Assembly: GCF_004078635.1 (NCBI RefSeq)
Contig: NZ_RZNB01000002.1
Span: forward strand, 496,001-560,000
Direction of reading: 5' to 3'
Length of the DNA: 64,000 bases
Origin: Labedella phragmitis
GTDB taxonomy: Bacteria > Actinomycetota > Actinomycetes > Actinomycetales > Microbacteriaceae
In this document: piece after piece, positions 18,955 to 28,612 of the stretch
Layout: each line of letters opens with the position of its first letter
How positions within the stretch are numbered: the first letter of the stretch is position 1
Translations under genes and position numbers: made by a program
Notes under the pieces: model-generated
The model's database searches: none
Seen by the model: the letters and a program-made list of their open reading frames with translations, nothing else
Told to the model about the DNA's origin: nothing

Positions 18955-19692
18955 ATGAGCCGACCGCCCATCCTCTTCGTGCACGGCATCCGTACGTCGG
19001 CGTCGATGTGGCGGGGGCAGCTCGAGGCCGCACGATCGGCGGGTTTGATCGCCGAGGCCGTCGACCTCCCGGGCCACGGCACGAGGATCGGCTCGTCGTT
19101 CACGATCGAGGCCGCGATCGAGGTGATCGACGAGGCCGTCGCGGCGCTCGGCGGGCGCGTCGTCCTGGTCGGACTCTCATTGGGCGGCTATGTCGGGATC
19201 GCCTATGCCGCACGACGGCCCGATACCGTTGCCCTCCTCGTCGCGTCCTCGTGCTTCACGCTGCCCCGTGGCGCCGGACTCCTCGGTTATCGGGTGCTCG
19301 CCCGCGCGATCCACCGGCTGCCGGACCGGGGCCGGTGGCTCAATGACACGATGGCTCGGCTGGCCGTCGGCTCGGATGCGGCCGCGGACATCGGGAGCGG
19401 CGGAGTCGCGCTCGACGTCATGGACGAGACCCTCACCGCCATCGGTCGGACACGGCCGCTCGAGGATCTGTCCGCCTATCCCGGCCCGGTGTGGTTCGTG
19501 ACGGGAGCGCTCGACCACTTCCGGCTCGACGAGCGACGATTCCGCGCGGCGCGTCCGGAGGCGCCCGTGGTCGTCGTCCCACGGGCGAGTCACCTCGTCT
19601 CGCTCGTCGCGCCGGAGCCGTTCGCGCGGATCGTGCGGGACGCCGCTGCAGCGGCTCCGGATCTCGACCCGGAGCCGGACGTCGCCGATTGA
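18955..19692 (+). CDS. Alpha/beta hydrolase
   Basis: A 245-residue alpha/beta-fold hydrolase. The oxyanion-hole motif is [13 protein letters not shown], the nucleophile elbow is GLSLGGY with the catalytic serine at about residue 69, an acid is likely in TGALDHF, and the catalytic histidine lies in PRASHLVSL. No signal peptide. The ATG lies only six bases after TAGCAT, a good -10 element for a leaderless transcript, though no fitting -35 box is evident. It is monocistronic. The ester or lactone substrate is unknown. Confidence 0.85.
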   Translation: MSRPPILFVHGIRTSASMWRGQLEAARSAGLIAEAVDLPGHGTRIGSSFTIEAAIEVIDEAVAALGGRVVLVGLSLGGYVGIAYAARRPDTVALLVASSCFTLPRGAGLLGYRVLARAIHRLPDRGRWLNDTMARLAVGSDAAADIGSGGVALDVMDETLTAIGRTRPLEDLSAYPGPVWFVTGALDHFRLDERRFRAARPEAPVVVVPRASHLVSLVAPEPFARIVRDAAAAAPDLDPEPDVAD

Positions 19693-19771
19693 CCCGCATC
19701 CGCCGATCGCCGACGCGCGGGTGGAGATTTCCCCTGCGACCCGCTAACTGGTATCGTTTCCTGTTGGCTTG

Positions 19772-19791
19772 CGTGTGGGTTTTTCCACACG
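19772..19791 (+). promoter_or_regulatory. Leader hairpin upstream of rpsT
   Basis: Seven-base perfect stem (CGTGTGG with CCACACG) around a U-rich loop, about 70 bases before the rpsT start. S20 synthesis is autoregulated in several bacteria, so this may be a leader structure, but nothing in the sequence proves that. A TATCGT just upstream (19752-19757) could be a -10 box. Confidence 0.35.
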
Positions 19792-19859
19792 AATCGCCGG
19801 ACGCGACCCTCTCTCGCAACCGGCATCTCCTCAATCAATCGACGAAAGCGTACGTACAC

Positions 19860-20120
19860 GTGGCAAACATCAAGTCGCAGATCAAGCGAATCGGCACCAA
19901 CAAGAAGGCTCAGGAGCGCAACAAGGCGGTCAAGAGCGAGCTCAAGACGGCCATCCGCGCGACGCGCACGGCCATCACGGCCGGCGACAAGGAGAAGGCT
20001 GTCGCATCGCTCAAGGTCGCGGGCCGCAAGCTCGACAAGGCCGTGAGCAAGGGCGTCATCCACAAGAACCAGGCCGCGAACCGCAAGGCGGCCATCGCGA
20101 GCAAGGTCGCCGCGCTCTGA
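19860..20120 (+). CDS. rpsT: 30S ribosomal protein S20
   Basis: An 86-residue, highly basic small-subunit protein that binds 16S rRNA near its 5' domain and helix 44. It begins [20 protein letters not shown], with the conserved N-terminal basic helix, and ends in [18 protein letters not shown], both typical of S20. The GTG start at 19860 gives the canonical N-terminus; the open frame extends much further upstream but has no family similarity there. It is monocistronic on the plus strand and ends just ahead of a strong intrinsic terminator. Confidence 0.97.
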   Translation: MANIKSQIKRIGTNKKAQERNKAVKSELKTAIRATRTAITAGDKEKAVASLKVAGRKLDKAVSKGVIHKNQAANRKAAIASKVAAL

Positions 20121-20160
20121 CCCTCAGGTCTCCGTGAGGGAGCGCTCCGCTCCTCTCGAC

Positions 20161-20192
20161 ACGAATGCCCCGTCCTCCGACGGGGCATTCGT
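20161..20192 (+). terminator. rpsT intrinsic terminator
   Basis: Perfect 14-base stem (20161-20174 with 20179-20192) with a 4-base loop, followed by CGTTTTCC. Strong for the plus strand after rpsT; the reverse strand may stop transcripts of holA, since the two genes converge here. Confidence 0.9.
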
Positions 20193-20222
20193 CGTTTTCC
20201 GACGGGGCATTCGTCGTTTTCC
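20179..20222 (+). repeat. Tandem 22-bp duplication of terminator 3' arm
   Basis: Two exact copies of a 22-base unit in tandem (20179-20200 and 20201-20222). The unit is the right arm of the rpsT terminator (starting GACGGGGCATTC) together with its T-tract. The upstream arm could therefore pair with either copy, each followed by TTTT. Confidence 0.95.
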
Positions 20223-20287
20223 GGGGTGCTCGCCGGCTCGCTGAGGTGATGGGACGAAGCGGCTTGTCGCGATCAGTGCGGGTGTCG

Positions 20288-21352
20288 TCACCAGGGGTCT
20301 GGCGTCGCCACGAGGGTTCCACGCGATGCGACGGTCGCGACCATGCGTTCGAGCGCGAAGACGGGGTCGCGGCCTGCGCCCTTGACGTTCGCGTCCGCTT
20401 CGGCGATCGCCCGGATGACCACGCCGAGTCCCTCGTCGGTCCACCCGGAGAGGTCCCGGCGCGCGCGGTCGATCTGCCACGGAGCGAGACCCAGGGACGA
20501 AGCCGAGGATCCACGGGATGCACTCACCTTGGCCATCGTGCGCACCTTCATGGCGAAGGCCGCGACCATCGGGACCGGGTCCGCCCCGGAGTCGAGGGCA
20601 TGCCGCAGCGCGACGAGAGCCTCGCCCGCCCGCCCGGCTATCGCCGCGTCGGCGACCGTGAAGGCCGACGTCTCGACCCGACCCGCGTAGTAGCGCGTGA
20701 CCGTGTCCTCCGTGATGTCGCCTTCGATGTCGGCGATGAGCTGCTGACACGCGGCGGCGAGCTCCGCGACGTCGTCCGAGAACGCGGCGACGACCTGACG
20801 GAGCGCGCCGGGGGCGATCCGCCGACCGGCCACGCGGAACTCGCGCGACGCGAAGTCCATCTTCTCGGCGTCCTTCTTGAGATCCGCGCACACGACCTCG
20901 ACGGCGACTCCGGAGGCTGCTCTCACCGCATCGAGCAGCTTCTTGCCGCGTACTCCGCCGCCGTGCCGGAGGAGCACCGTCGCGCCGTCCGCCGGTTGAG
21001 CGAGGTAGGCGACGGCGTCCTCGATGAAGGCGTCCGTGCACTTCTCGACGTTCGAGACGCGCACGAGGCGGGGTTCGCCGAAGAGCGAGGGACTCGCGAG
21101 GGAGATCAGTTCGCCCGATGTGTACGCGTCCGCCTCCACGTCCGAGATCTCGAGACTCGGGTCCTCCGCGCGGAGGAAGTCGCGGTACCCCGAGACGGCT
21201 CGCGACGCCAGGAACTCCTGCGCGCCGGAGATGAGGACGACGGGAGCCGGTCGTACGTCGTGCCACACGAGCTGCGGGATCGCGACCTTCGCAGGAGACC
21301 GTGATGCACCGGCCTTCGACCCCGCTGCCTTCGACCCTCGACGTTCCGCCAC
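20288..21352 (-). CDS. holA: DNA polymerase III subunit delta
   Basis: The clamp-loader wrench subunit that opens the beta clamp. The 354-residue protein shows the family's weak but recognisable pattern: an Ala/Lys-rich start, PAPVVLISGAQEFLASRAV in the degenerate P-loop position, the small-residue-rich central domain, LADIEGD-type helices (QQLIADIEGDITEDTVTRYY) and a C-terminal domain with PWQIDRARRDLSGW. Conserved synteny with comEC and rpsT supports it. The ATG is at 21352, 74 bases downstream of the comEC stop. Confidence 0.92.
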   Translation of the reverse strand: MAERRGSKAAGSKAGASRSPAKVAIPQLVWHDVRPAPVVLISGAQEFLASRAVSGYRDFLRAEDPSLEISDVEADAYTSGELISLASPSLFGEPRLVRVSNVEKCTDAFIEDAVAYLAQPADGATVLLRHGGGVRGKKLLDAVRAASGVAVEVVCADLKKDAEKMDFASREFRVAGRRIAPGALRQVVAAFSDDVAELAAACQQLIADIEGDITEDTVTRYYAGRVETSAFTVADAAIAGRAGEALVALRHALDSGADPVPMVAAFAMKVRTMAKVSASRGSSASSLGLAPWQIDRARRDLSGWTDEGLGVVIRAIAEADANVKGAGRDPVFALERMVATVASRGTLVATPDPW

Positions 21353-21426
21353 TCGACCTCCTCAGCCGACCCCAGTCTAAAGCGGACCGCCGACGGCATC
21401 CGCCGGGGACGATGCACTGGCCGCGC

Positions 21427-23751
21427 TCACCCGGGCTCGAGAGGGCCGCTGGACCAGGTCGCGAGCGCATTGCCCCGCACGGCGACGAGTGTCGTGCCGT
21501 CCCGATCGGATCGCGCGACCGCCGTGCCCTCCTTCCTGAGCAGGTCGAGGGCCGTGACGGTCGGGTGACCGTAGTCGTTCTCGCGCCCGCACGAGACGAG
21601 CGCGAGACGAGCCCCGATGTGTTCGTAGAGCGCCGGGTACTGATCCGCCGAGCCGTGGTGGGCGAACTTCACGACGGCGTACCCGGTGCCGACGTGCCCG
21701 TCAGCGAGGAGCGCGAGCTCGGAGTCCTTGCCGAGGTCACCGAGGAAGATCGCATCGAGCGCTCCTCGGAACTCGATGACGACACTGCCGTCGTTGCCGG
21801 TGTAGCGGGGACGATCCGGCGGAGGCCACAAGGCGCGCCACGGGACGTCGCCCAGGACGCCCTGATCGCCCGCCGTGGTCTCGACGAGGCTCGCCCCTCC
21901 CGCCTCGAGTCTCCGGAGGAGCGCGGCGTCGGCGGCCTCCACGACGGGTTGGTGCAGGACCTCCGTCGTGCGACCGGTCACCGCTGCGACGCCTCCCACG
22001 TGGTCGAGATCGAAGTGACTGAGGACGAGGAGATCCACGTGGGCGATACCGAGATCCCTGAGACAATCGTCGAGCATCTCAGGGTCGGGGCCCGTGTCGA
22101 CGAGAGCCGTGCTGCCCCCGCTGCGGACGAGCACGGCGTCGCCCTGGCCGACGTCGCACATCGCGATGGCCCAGTCCCCGGGGCGCGACCACACCTCACC
22201 CGATCGTGCACCCGACAGACCGACGCCGGACACGACCGCGGCGGAGACGAGGAGGACGACGGCCGCGCGACGGACTCGGACCGCGCGAGCGCCGACTCCG
22301 ACGGCGACGGTCGTGAGAACGGCGAGCCACACGGCGGCGCCAGCAAGACCGGACGGCCAGGGCACCGTGCCGACCGGCGCCGTCGCCGCAGCCGTCGCGA
22401 CTCCGGCGATCCACTGCGCCGGTAACCACGCGAGCATCGCGAGGCCGGCCGCGAGGGACGGTGCGATCGGGACGAGGAGACACGAGAGCATGCCGAGCAC
22501 GGTCGCGACAGGAGCGGCCGGAGCCGCGAGCATGTTCGCCGGTACGCCCAGCAGGGGGACCGCGGGGTCGAGCAGGACGATGATCGGCTGACATGCGAGC
22601 TGAGCCGCGATCGGGAGCGCCAGGGCGAGGGCCAGGGGCGCGGGCAGCACGCGTTCGAGCGCGCGCGCGAGCGGGCCGGACAACAGCAGGAGTCCCGCGG
22701 TCGCCGCCGCGGACAACGCGAACCCGAATGATCGGCACAACCAGGGGTCCGTCATGAGGACGAGCACGACGGCGAGCCCGAGCACCGGCACACCGGCCGA
22801 TGGCCGACCGGCCGCGATGCTCACGAGAACGATCGCGGCCATCACGGCCGCGCGGACGACGCTCGGTTCCGGCGTCACGAGCGCGACGAAGCCGGAGAGG
22901 GCCAGCAGCGCCGCCGCCACGCGGAGCCAGCGGGGAGCGCCGATGAGACCGAGGAGAGCGAAAACGGCACCGACCACGAGCGCGCAGTTCGCGCCCGACA
23001 CGGCCGTGAGGTGGCTGAGGGACGCCGACGTCATGCGGTCGTCCAGGGCATCGTCGACGAGCGAGGTGTCGCCGACCGCGAGACCGGGAAGGAGCGCTCC
23101 CCCGTCGCCGGGAAGATCACGAGCGAGTTCCGCGAAGCCCGAACGGAGGACGCTCGCCGGGTCGAGATCATGGCCTGCCGACTCGACCGCCGGTTCACCG
23201 ATAGCACGCAGGACGAAGGACTCACGATCACCCGCACGGCCGTCGTCGACGCGAGCGGACAGCGTGAGGACCTGAGCGTCTCCGACGGCCCGATCCGGCT
23301 GCGTCATGAAGAGCACGGCGGGCGCACGGAGACCGTCGATGCTTCCTCCGTCGTTGCGGACGGCCGTCACGTCGACGTCGACGACCACGAGGTTCGAGGG
23401 AGAGTCGAGCGGCCTCGGCGTCGCTGCGAGCTCGACCCGGACGTCGATGGTGCGACCCGACGCCACGGCCGCCTCGAGCGCGACAGGACGTCTGTCGGAT
23501 GACGAGACCGATACCGAGAGGCAGACGGCGAACGCGACGGCCATGGAGACGGCGGCGGTCGCGATGGCCTCGATGAGTCTCGGGCGTCGAGTCGTTCCGC
23601 GGCCGACCGCGAGGAGCACGCCGACGACGAGCCCCGCCGTGAGCACCCCGAGTCCGATGGGTGCCATCGTGGGAAGGTCGCGCGCCTGGGTGCAGGCGAA
23701 CGCAGTGACCCACGCCGCGACGGCCGGCGCGACGAGCCTCAGATCGGTCAC
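21427..23751 (-). CDS. comEC: ComEC/Rec2-family DNA uptake channel protein
   Basis: A 774-residue polytopic membrane protein, by homology the channel for single-stranded DNA in natural transformation. Several N-terminal hydrophobic segments and an OB-like periplasmic part (about residues 90-190) precede the competence domain with its SHLTAVSGANCALVVGAVF signature. The C-terminal metallo-beta-lactamase-like domain keeps LVLSHFDLDHVGGVAAVTG and KFAHHGSADQY, so the nuclease metal ligands look intact. GTG at 23751 overlaps the comEA stop (GTGA). Whether this organism is transformable is unknown. Confidence 0.93.
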   Translation of the reverse strand: MTDLRLVAPAVAAWVTAFACTQARDLPTMAPIGLGVLTAGLVVGVLLAVGRGTTRRPRLIEAIATAAVSMAVAFAVCLSVSVSSSDRRPVALEAAVASGRTIDVRVELAATPRPLDSPSNLVVVDVDVTAVRNDGGSIDGLRAPAVLFMTQPDRAVGDAQVLTLSARVDDGRAGDRESFVLRAIGEPAVESAGHDLDPASVLRSGFAELARDLPGDGGALLPGLAVGDTSLVDDALDDRMTSASLSHLTAVSGANCALVVGAVFALLGLIGAPRWLRVAAALLALSGFVALVTPEPSVVRAAVMAAIVLVSIAAGRPSAGVPVLGLAVVLVLMTDPWLCRSFGFALSAAATAGLLLLSGPLARALERVLPAPLALALALPIAAQLACQPIIVLLDPAVPLLGVPANMLAAPAAPVATVLGMLSCLLVPIAPSLAAGLAMLAWLPAQWIAGVATAAATAPVGTVPWPSGLAGAAVWLAVLTTVAVGVGARAVRVRRAAVVLLVSAAVVSGVGLSGARSGEVWSRPGDWAIAMCDVGQGDAVLVRSGGSTALVDTGPDPEMLDDCLRDLGIAHVDLLVLSHFDLDHVGGVAAVTGRTTEVLHQPVVEAADAALLRRLEAGGASLVETTAGDQGVLGDVPWRALWPPPDRPRYTGNDGSVVIEFRGALDAIFLGDLGKDSELALLADGHVGTGYAVVKFAHHGSADQYPALYEHIGARLALVSCGRENDYGHPTVTALDLLRKEGTAVARSDRDGTTLVAVRGNALATWSSGPLEPG

Positions 23752-24542
23752 GTCGTCACGAGCCCGTCGAGACCCGCGAGGATCGCGTCTCCGATCCCCG
23801 GGACGTCGAGCAGCTCGTCGACGAGGCGGAAGGGGCCGTTGTCCGTGCGCCACGCGACGATGCGTTCGGCGAGAGCGGGCCCGATGCGCGGCAGGGATTC
23901 GAGTTGCTCGGTCGTCGCCGTGTTGAGGCTCAGCGGGGTGCCTGGCGCGACGGCCGCGGCGCCACCCCCGGTACCGGTCGGCGCGACGGCTCCACCGGGG
24001 TCGACCGGCGTTTGACCCTTCTCGAGGACCACGAGCTGTTCGCCGTCCGTCATCGTGCGCGCGAGGTTGACCGAGGCGGGGTTCGCGGCGTCCGAGAAGC
24101 CACCGGCCGCGGCGACGGCATCGACGACCCGCGCGTCCGACGGCACGGAGTACAGGCCCGGTTCGGCGACCGCCCCGAGCACGTGAACGTAGATGTCGGA
24201 CGTTCCCGCTTCGACGGCCGCGTCGGTCGCGGAGGTCGAGAACCCGGTCGGCGGAGCATCGCCGAGCGGGATCGTCGCCGCTCCCGAGCTCGACGCCGAG
24301 CGGACGGCAGCACTCGCGGCGGCGATTCCCAGCACCGCGAGCACGAGGACCACGGCCGCGGCGGCGCCGATCCGCACCCGACGCGTCACCGGCCGGGAGC
24401 GACGCCGTCCACTGCGCTCGCGTGGCCGTGATGCCGACACGTCGGAGAGCGGCGACGCCCGCGCGGAGTGCTCTGTCGACGTCCGGCCGTCACTCTCGTC
24501 TGGAGCACGGTCAAAGGAGTCGGGGTCATGGAGGTCTGGCAC
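23748..24542 (-). CDS. comEA: ComEA-family DNA-binding competence protein
   Basis: A 264-residue envelope DNA receptor. A basic N-terminal cytoplasmic region of about 55 residues (RPRERSGRRRSRPVTRRVR) precedes one membrane helix (about 58-80). Next comes a SLBB-type domain (IYVHVLGAVAEPGLYSVPSD), a Gly/Pro linker, and a C-terminal helix-hairpin-helix pair, with LNTATTEQLESLPRIGPALA and LDVPGIGDAILAGLDGLV. This is the usual ComEA architecture in actinobacteria. Translational coupling to comEC suggests a joint product. Confidence 0.93.
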   Translation of the reverse strand: MPDLHDPDSFDRAPDESDGRTSTEHSARASPLSDVSASRPRERSGRRRSRPVTRRVRIGAAAAVVLVLAVLGIAAASAAVRSASSSGAATIPLGDAPPTGFSTSATDAAVEAGTSDIYVHVLGAVAEPGLYSVPSDARVVDAVAAAGGFSDAANPASVNLARTMTDGEQLVVLEKGQTPVDPGGAVAPTGTGGGAAAVAPGTPLSLNTATTEQLESLPRIGPALAERIVAWRTDNGPFRLVDELLDVPGIGDAILAGLDGLVTT

Positions 24543-24636
24543 CCCAAGACGCTAGGTCGTCGCTCTCGCGACGTGCGGCCGTGAACCGGCGGACGGAGGT
24601 TCCCGAGTATCCACACGTCAGCCGTGTACGAGTGGT

Positions 24637-24673
24637 CGATGCCGCCGTCCCCCGAGAGAGGACGGCGGCATCG
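24637..24673 (-). terminator. Hairpin downstream of leuS
   Basis: Perfect 14-base stem (24637-24650 with 24660-24673) with a 9-base loop directly after the leuS stop. No U-tract, so termination may be factor-assisted. It separates leuS from comEA. Confidence 0.7.
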
Positions 24674-24675
24674 GC

Positions 24676-27228
24676 TCACCGCTTGGTGACGAAGTTGACG
24701 AGCTTCGGCGACCGGACGACGACCGTCGCGATCTCCTTGTCGCCGACCGCCTTCACGACGGAGGCTGACGCGCGAGCGAGCGATTCGAGCGACGCGTCGT
24801 CGATGTTCGGCGCCACCTCGAGGCGGTCTCGCACCTTGCCGTCGACCTGGACGACGGCCGTGACGCTCTCCTCGCGCAGCAGCGTCCGGTCGGCCTTCCG
24901 CCACTGCACGAGGGCGACGGTCGGCTCGTAACCCAGGGCCTCCCACATGTCCTCCGCCGTGTACGGCGCGAAGAGGTTGAGGGCGACTGCCGTGACCTCG
25001 GCGGCCTCGCGGACGGCGGGGTCGGCGGGGCCGGCTCCGGAGTCGATGACCTTCCGGGTGGCGTTGACCAGTTCCATGAGCCGGGCGACGACGACGTTGA
25101 ACTTGAACGACTCGACGAGGCCCGGCGCATCCGCGAGGAAGCGGTGGGTGATCCGCCGCAGCTTCGCGTCGCCGTTCTTCCACACCACGTCCGGTGCGCT
25201 CGTGACGTCGTGGGCGACGCGCCAGGCGCGCGCGAGGAACTTCGCCGAGCCGGCCGGCGAGACGTCGGCCCAGTCGATGTCGTCCTCCGGCGGTCCGGCG
25301 AACGCCATCGTGAGGCGGATCGCGTCGACGCCATGCTCGTCGAGCTGGTCGCTCAGCTTCACGAGGTTGCCGCGCGACTTGCTCATGGCGGAGCCCGCCA
25401 TGAGCACCATGCCCTGGTTGAGCAAGGCGCTGAACGGTTCCGTGAAGGACACGAGGCCCATGTCGAACAGGACCTTCGTCATGAAGCGCGCGTAGAGCAG
25501 GTGGAGGATCGCGTGCGTGACGCCGCCGATGTACTGGTCGACGGGTGCCCACTTCTCGGCCTGCTTCGGGTCGAACGCCTGCGTGTCGTCGCCGACGCTC
25601 AGGAAGCGCAGGAAGTACCACGAGCTGTCGACGAACGTGTCCATCGTGTCCGAGTCGCGCTTGGCCGGACCGCCGCATGACGGGCAGTCGACGTTGATCC
25701 AGTCCTCGGCCGCGCCGAGCGGGCTCGTGCCTTTCGGCTGCAGATCGAGCCCCTCGGCGGACGGCAGCTCCACGGGGAGCTGGTCCTCCGGCACGGGCAC
25801 CTCGCCGCACGACGGGCAGTGGATGATCGGGATGGGCGTGCCCCAGTAGCGCTGGCGTGAGATGAGCCAGTCGCGCAAACGGTAGTTCTTCGCCGGAGCG
25901 CCGAGTCCCGACGAACGCAGCGCCTCGGTGATCTTCGTGATCGCGTTGTTCTTGCTCAGGCCGTTGAAGGGCCCCGAGTTGATGAGGCGACCTGGTCCGG
26001 TGAGCGCTTTGCCGTCGGCGAGGGGGTCGAGCTCCGGCAGGTCCTCGAGGTCCGCGCCCTCCGGGATGACGGGGATCATCCCCGTGACGGGCTGATTGAC
26101 GTCGACGACGACGCGCACGGGCAGGTCGAAGCGACGCGCGAAGTCGAGGTCGCGCTGATCGTGTGCTGGAACGGCCATGATGGCGCCGTGCCCGTAGTCG
26201 GCGAGCACGTAGTCGGCCGCCCAGATCGGGAGCCGCTCCCCCGTCAGCGGGTTCACGGCGTACCGCTCGAGGAAGACGCCCGTCTTCTCCTTGTCGGTCG
26301 CGAGTCGCTCGATGTCGGACTGCGCCTTCACCTCGGCCAGATAGGCGTCGAAACGCTCTCTGAGCTCGTCGGAGCCCTCCGCGACGAGCTCCGCCGCGAG
26401 CGGCGCGTCCGGCGCGACGACCATGAAGGTCGCCCCGTAGAGCGTGTCGGGGCGCGTCGTGTAGATCGAGACGGGCTCGTCGCGTCCCTCGATCGCGAAG
26501 ATCACGTCGGCGCCGCTCGAACGGCCGATCCAGTTGCGCTGCATCGTCAGGACCTTCGACGGCCACGTGCCCTCGAGCTGGTTGAGATCGTCGACCAATC
26601 GGTCGGCGTACTTCGTGATTCCGAAGAACCACTGCGTCAGGTCCTTCTTGACGACGAGGTTGTCGCAGCGCTCGCAGCGGCCGTCGATGACCTGCTCGTT
26701 CGCGAGCACGGTCTGGTCGTACGGGCACCAGTTGACGAGGCTCGCCTTGCGGTACGCGAGGCCGCGTTCGTGCAGCTTGAGGAACAGCCACTGGTTCCAC
26801 TTGTAGTAGTCGGGGCTCGCCGTGACGAGCGTGCGGTCCCAATCGAACGACGCCGCGTAGCGGCGCATGCTCGACTTCTGCTGTTCGATGTTGTCGTACG
26901 TCCAGCCACGCGGGTCGAGTCCGCGCTTGATGGCTGCGTTCTCCGCCGGCAGGCCGAAGGCATCCCAGCCGATGGGGTGGAGGACGTTGAAGCCCTGCTG
27001 GCGCCAGTAACGGGCGATGACGTCGCCGAGGGCGTAGGCCTCCGCGTGGCCCATGTGCAGGTCGCCGGACGGGTACGGGAACATGTCGAGCACGTATTTC
27101 CGCGGACGCTTGTCGTCAGGATCGTCCGTCGCGAAGGGGCGGAGTTCCTCCCACACCGGAAGCCACTTGGCCTGGATGGCGGCGGGGTCGTACTTCAGCG
27201 TGGGCCGTGGAGAAGTGGCGTCGGTCAC
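24676..27228 (-). CDS. leuS: Leucyl-tRNA synthetase
   Basis: An 850-residue class I aminoacyl-tRNA synthetase charging tRNA-Leu. The HIGH motif is in [14 protein letters not shown] (about residues 54-67). The CP1 editing domain has the T-rich [13 protein letters not shown] zinc knuckle lies at about CPSCGEVP, and the KMSKS loop reads [12 protein letters not shown]. The C-terminal anticodon and Leu-specific domains are complete. GTG at 27228 gives [15 protein letters not shown]; an upstream ATG at 27282 would add 18 unconserved residues. Confidence 0.97.
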   Translation of the reverse strand: MTDATSPRPTLKYDPAAIQAKWLPVWEELRPFATDDPDDKRPRKYVLDMFPYPSGDLHMGHAEAYALGDVIARYWRQQGFNVLHPIGWDAFGLPAENAAIKRGLDPRGWTYDNIEQQKSSMRRYAASFDWDRTLVTASPDYYKWNQWLFLKLHERGLAYRKASLVNWCPYDQTVLANEQVIDGRCERCDNLVVKKDLTQWFFGITKYADRLVDDLNQLEGTWPSKVLTMQRNWIGRSSGADVIFAIEGRDEPVSIYTTRPDTLYGATFMVVAPDAPLAAELVAEGSDELRERFDAYLAEVKAQSDIERLATDKEKTGVFLERYAVNPLTGERLPIWAADYVLADYGHGAIMAVPAHDQRDLDFARRFDLPVRVVVDVNQPVTGMIPVIPEGADLEDLPELDPLADGKALTGPGRLINSGPFNGLSKNNAITKITEALRSSGLGAPAKNYRLRDWLISRQRYWGTPIPIIHCPSCGEVPVPEDQLPVELPSAEGLDLQPKGTSPLGAAEDWINVDCPSCGGPAKRDSDTMDTFVDSSWYFLRFLSVGDDTQAFDPKQAEKWAPVDQYIGGVTHAILHLLYARFMTKVLFDMGLVSFTEPFSALLNQGMVLMAGSAMSKSRGNLVKLSDQLDEHGVDAIRLTMAFAGPPEDDIDWADVSPAGSAKFLARAWRVAHDVTSAPDVVWKNGDAKLRRITHRFLADAPGLVESFKFNVVVARLMELVNATRKVIDSGAGPADPAVREAAEVTAVALNLFAPYTAEDMWEALGYEPTVALVQWRKADRTLLREESVTAVVQVDGKVRDRLEVAPNIDDASLESLARASASVVKAVGDKEIATVVVRSPKLVNFVTKR

Positions 27229-27304
27229 GTGACTCTCATTCGTTGCGGGGAGATCGGGCGAGGCGCGGGGAGAACCGCACACACCACCTCTCTACGTTAC
27301 CGGG

Positions 27305-28612
27305 TCAGTGGGAGCGGTCGGTCAGTTCCACCGGGAGCCCGAGCGCCTCGAGGAGCGGGGCGGCCTTGAGCAAGGTCTCGGCGACCTCGTCATCGGGACG
27401 GGACAACGCCGTGATCCCTCCACCGGTGCCGATACGCGCCTGTCCGTCGGCGAAGACGATCGTACGGATGACCATCGCCAGGTCGAGTGCACCGTCAGCC
27501 CCGATCCAGCCGAACGCTCCGGAGTACACGCCGCGCGGTCCGTGTTCGAGGTCGTGCAGGATCGACATGGCCCTGTGCTTCGGAGCGCCCGTCATCGAGC
27601 CGGCCGGAAAGGCCGATCCGACGAGGTCGAGCGAGTCCATCGCCGGATCGAGTTCCGCCTGTACCGTGCTCACGAGCTGATGCACGCTCGAGAACGACTC
27701 GACGGCGAAGAGCGCTGTCACGTCGACGGACCCCAGACGCGCGACACGACCGAGGTCGTTTCGCATGAGGTCGACGATCATGAGGTTCTCGGCGCGTTCC
27801 TTGTCGTCGGAGGCGAGTTCCTCGGCGAGATCCGCGTCGATCGCGGGATCCGGGTCGCGCCGCCTCGTGCCCTTGATGGGTCGGGTCACGATCGTCCCGG
27901 CCGCGTCGACGCGGAGGAACTGCTCCGGCGAACAGCTCGCGATCGTCACGCCTCCGCCCCGGACGAAGCCGCCGTAAGGCGCGGGATTGTCCTCGCGAAG
28001 ACGGAGATACGTCTCGAGCGCGTCGCCGGGGGCCGAGATGCGGGCCTCGTTCGTGAGACAGATCTGGTACGCGTCCCCCCGAGCGATCGCGGCCTGGCTC
28101 GCGGCGATCGCGTCGAGGTACGACCGCCGATCGTGTCGCCAGGTCACCCGGGGGACTCCCGCCTCGCGGGTGACCGGAGGAGGTCCGACCGGGGCTCGCC
28201 GCGTCGCGAGGATCGACTCGACGGCGCCGGTCGCATGGTCGAAGGACCAGAGCCGGTCGCACTCGAGGAAGACCGCGTCCGGCAGGTCGCCCGGCGCTCG
28301 CGGTGCGCCGACGAGATCGGCGCCGTACTCGTACGAGAACCACCCGACCCATCCCCCGCGGAACGGGTGACGCCCTGGCCCCGTCTCCACCGACGGCAGC
28401 GACTCCCGGAGCACGGCGAGGAGGTCGGAACCGACGACCTCGCCGTCGAGAACGACGCGTCCGTCCGAGACCGTGAGGACACGGGATGCCGAGCCGAGGT
28501 AGCTCACACCCCTCGTGGCGCGGGGGCCGGCGTCGAGCCAGAAGACGTTCGACTCCGTCTCGATGAGCGAGCGGGCCTGCGCGGCGAAAGCCCGTGCGGC
28601 CGTCGCCGTCAT
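27305..28612 (-). CDS. pabB: Aminodeoxychorismate synthase component I (PabB)
   Basis: A 435-residue chorismate-utilising enzyme converting chorismate with ammonia to 4-amino-4-deoxychorismate in folate synthesis. The motif PIKGTRRRD carries the lysine typical of PabB; anthranilate synthase has an alanine there, so this is PabB rather than TrpE. Other conserved parts are DKERAENLMIVDLMRNDLG, FPAGSMTGAPK and RIGTGGGITALSRPDDEVAE. The ATG overlaps the cydC stop (ATGA), so it is coupled to the cyd operon; pabA and pabC are not in the window. The coupling is unusual and could be incidental. Confidence 0.9.
   Translation of the reverse strand: MTATAARAFAAQARSLIETESNVFWLDAGPRATRGVSYLGSASRVLTVSDGRVVLDGEVVGSDLLAVLRESLPSVETGPGRHPFRGGWVGWFSYEYGADLVGAPRAPGDLPDAVFLECDRLWSFDHATGAVESILATRRAPVGPPPVTREAGVPRVTWRHDRRSYLDAIAASQAAIARGDAYQICLTNEARISAPGDALETYLRLREDNPAPYGGFVRGGGVTIASCSPEQFLRVDAAGTIVTRPIKGTRRRDPDPAIDADLAEELASDDKERAENLMIVDLMRNDLGRVARLGSVDVTALFAVESFSSVHQLVSTVQAELDPAMDSLDLVGSAFPAGSMTGAPKHRAMSILHDLEHGPRGVYSGAFGWIGADGALDLAMVIRTIVFADGQARIGTGGGITALSRPDDEVAETLLKAAPLLEALGLPVELTDRSH

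Noticed and set aside
24386-26842. 818-codon minus-strand frame in the leuS region
   Set aside because: Same strand as leuS but a different frame; Arg-rich with no motifs, while the leuS frame has the full HIGH and CP1 features.
27305-28612. Considered as anthranilate synthase TrpE
   Set aside because: The motif is PIKGT with lysine, as in PabB, and no trp genes are near.
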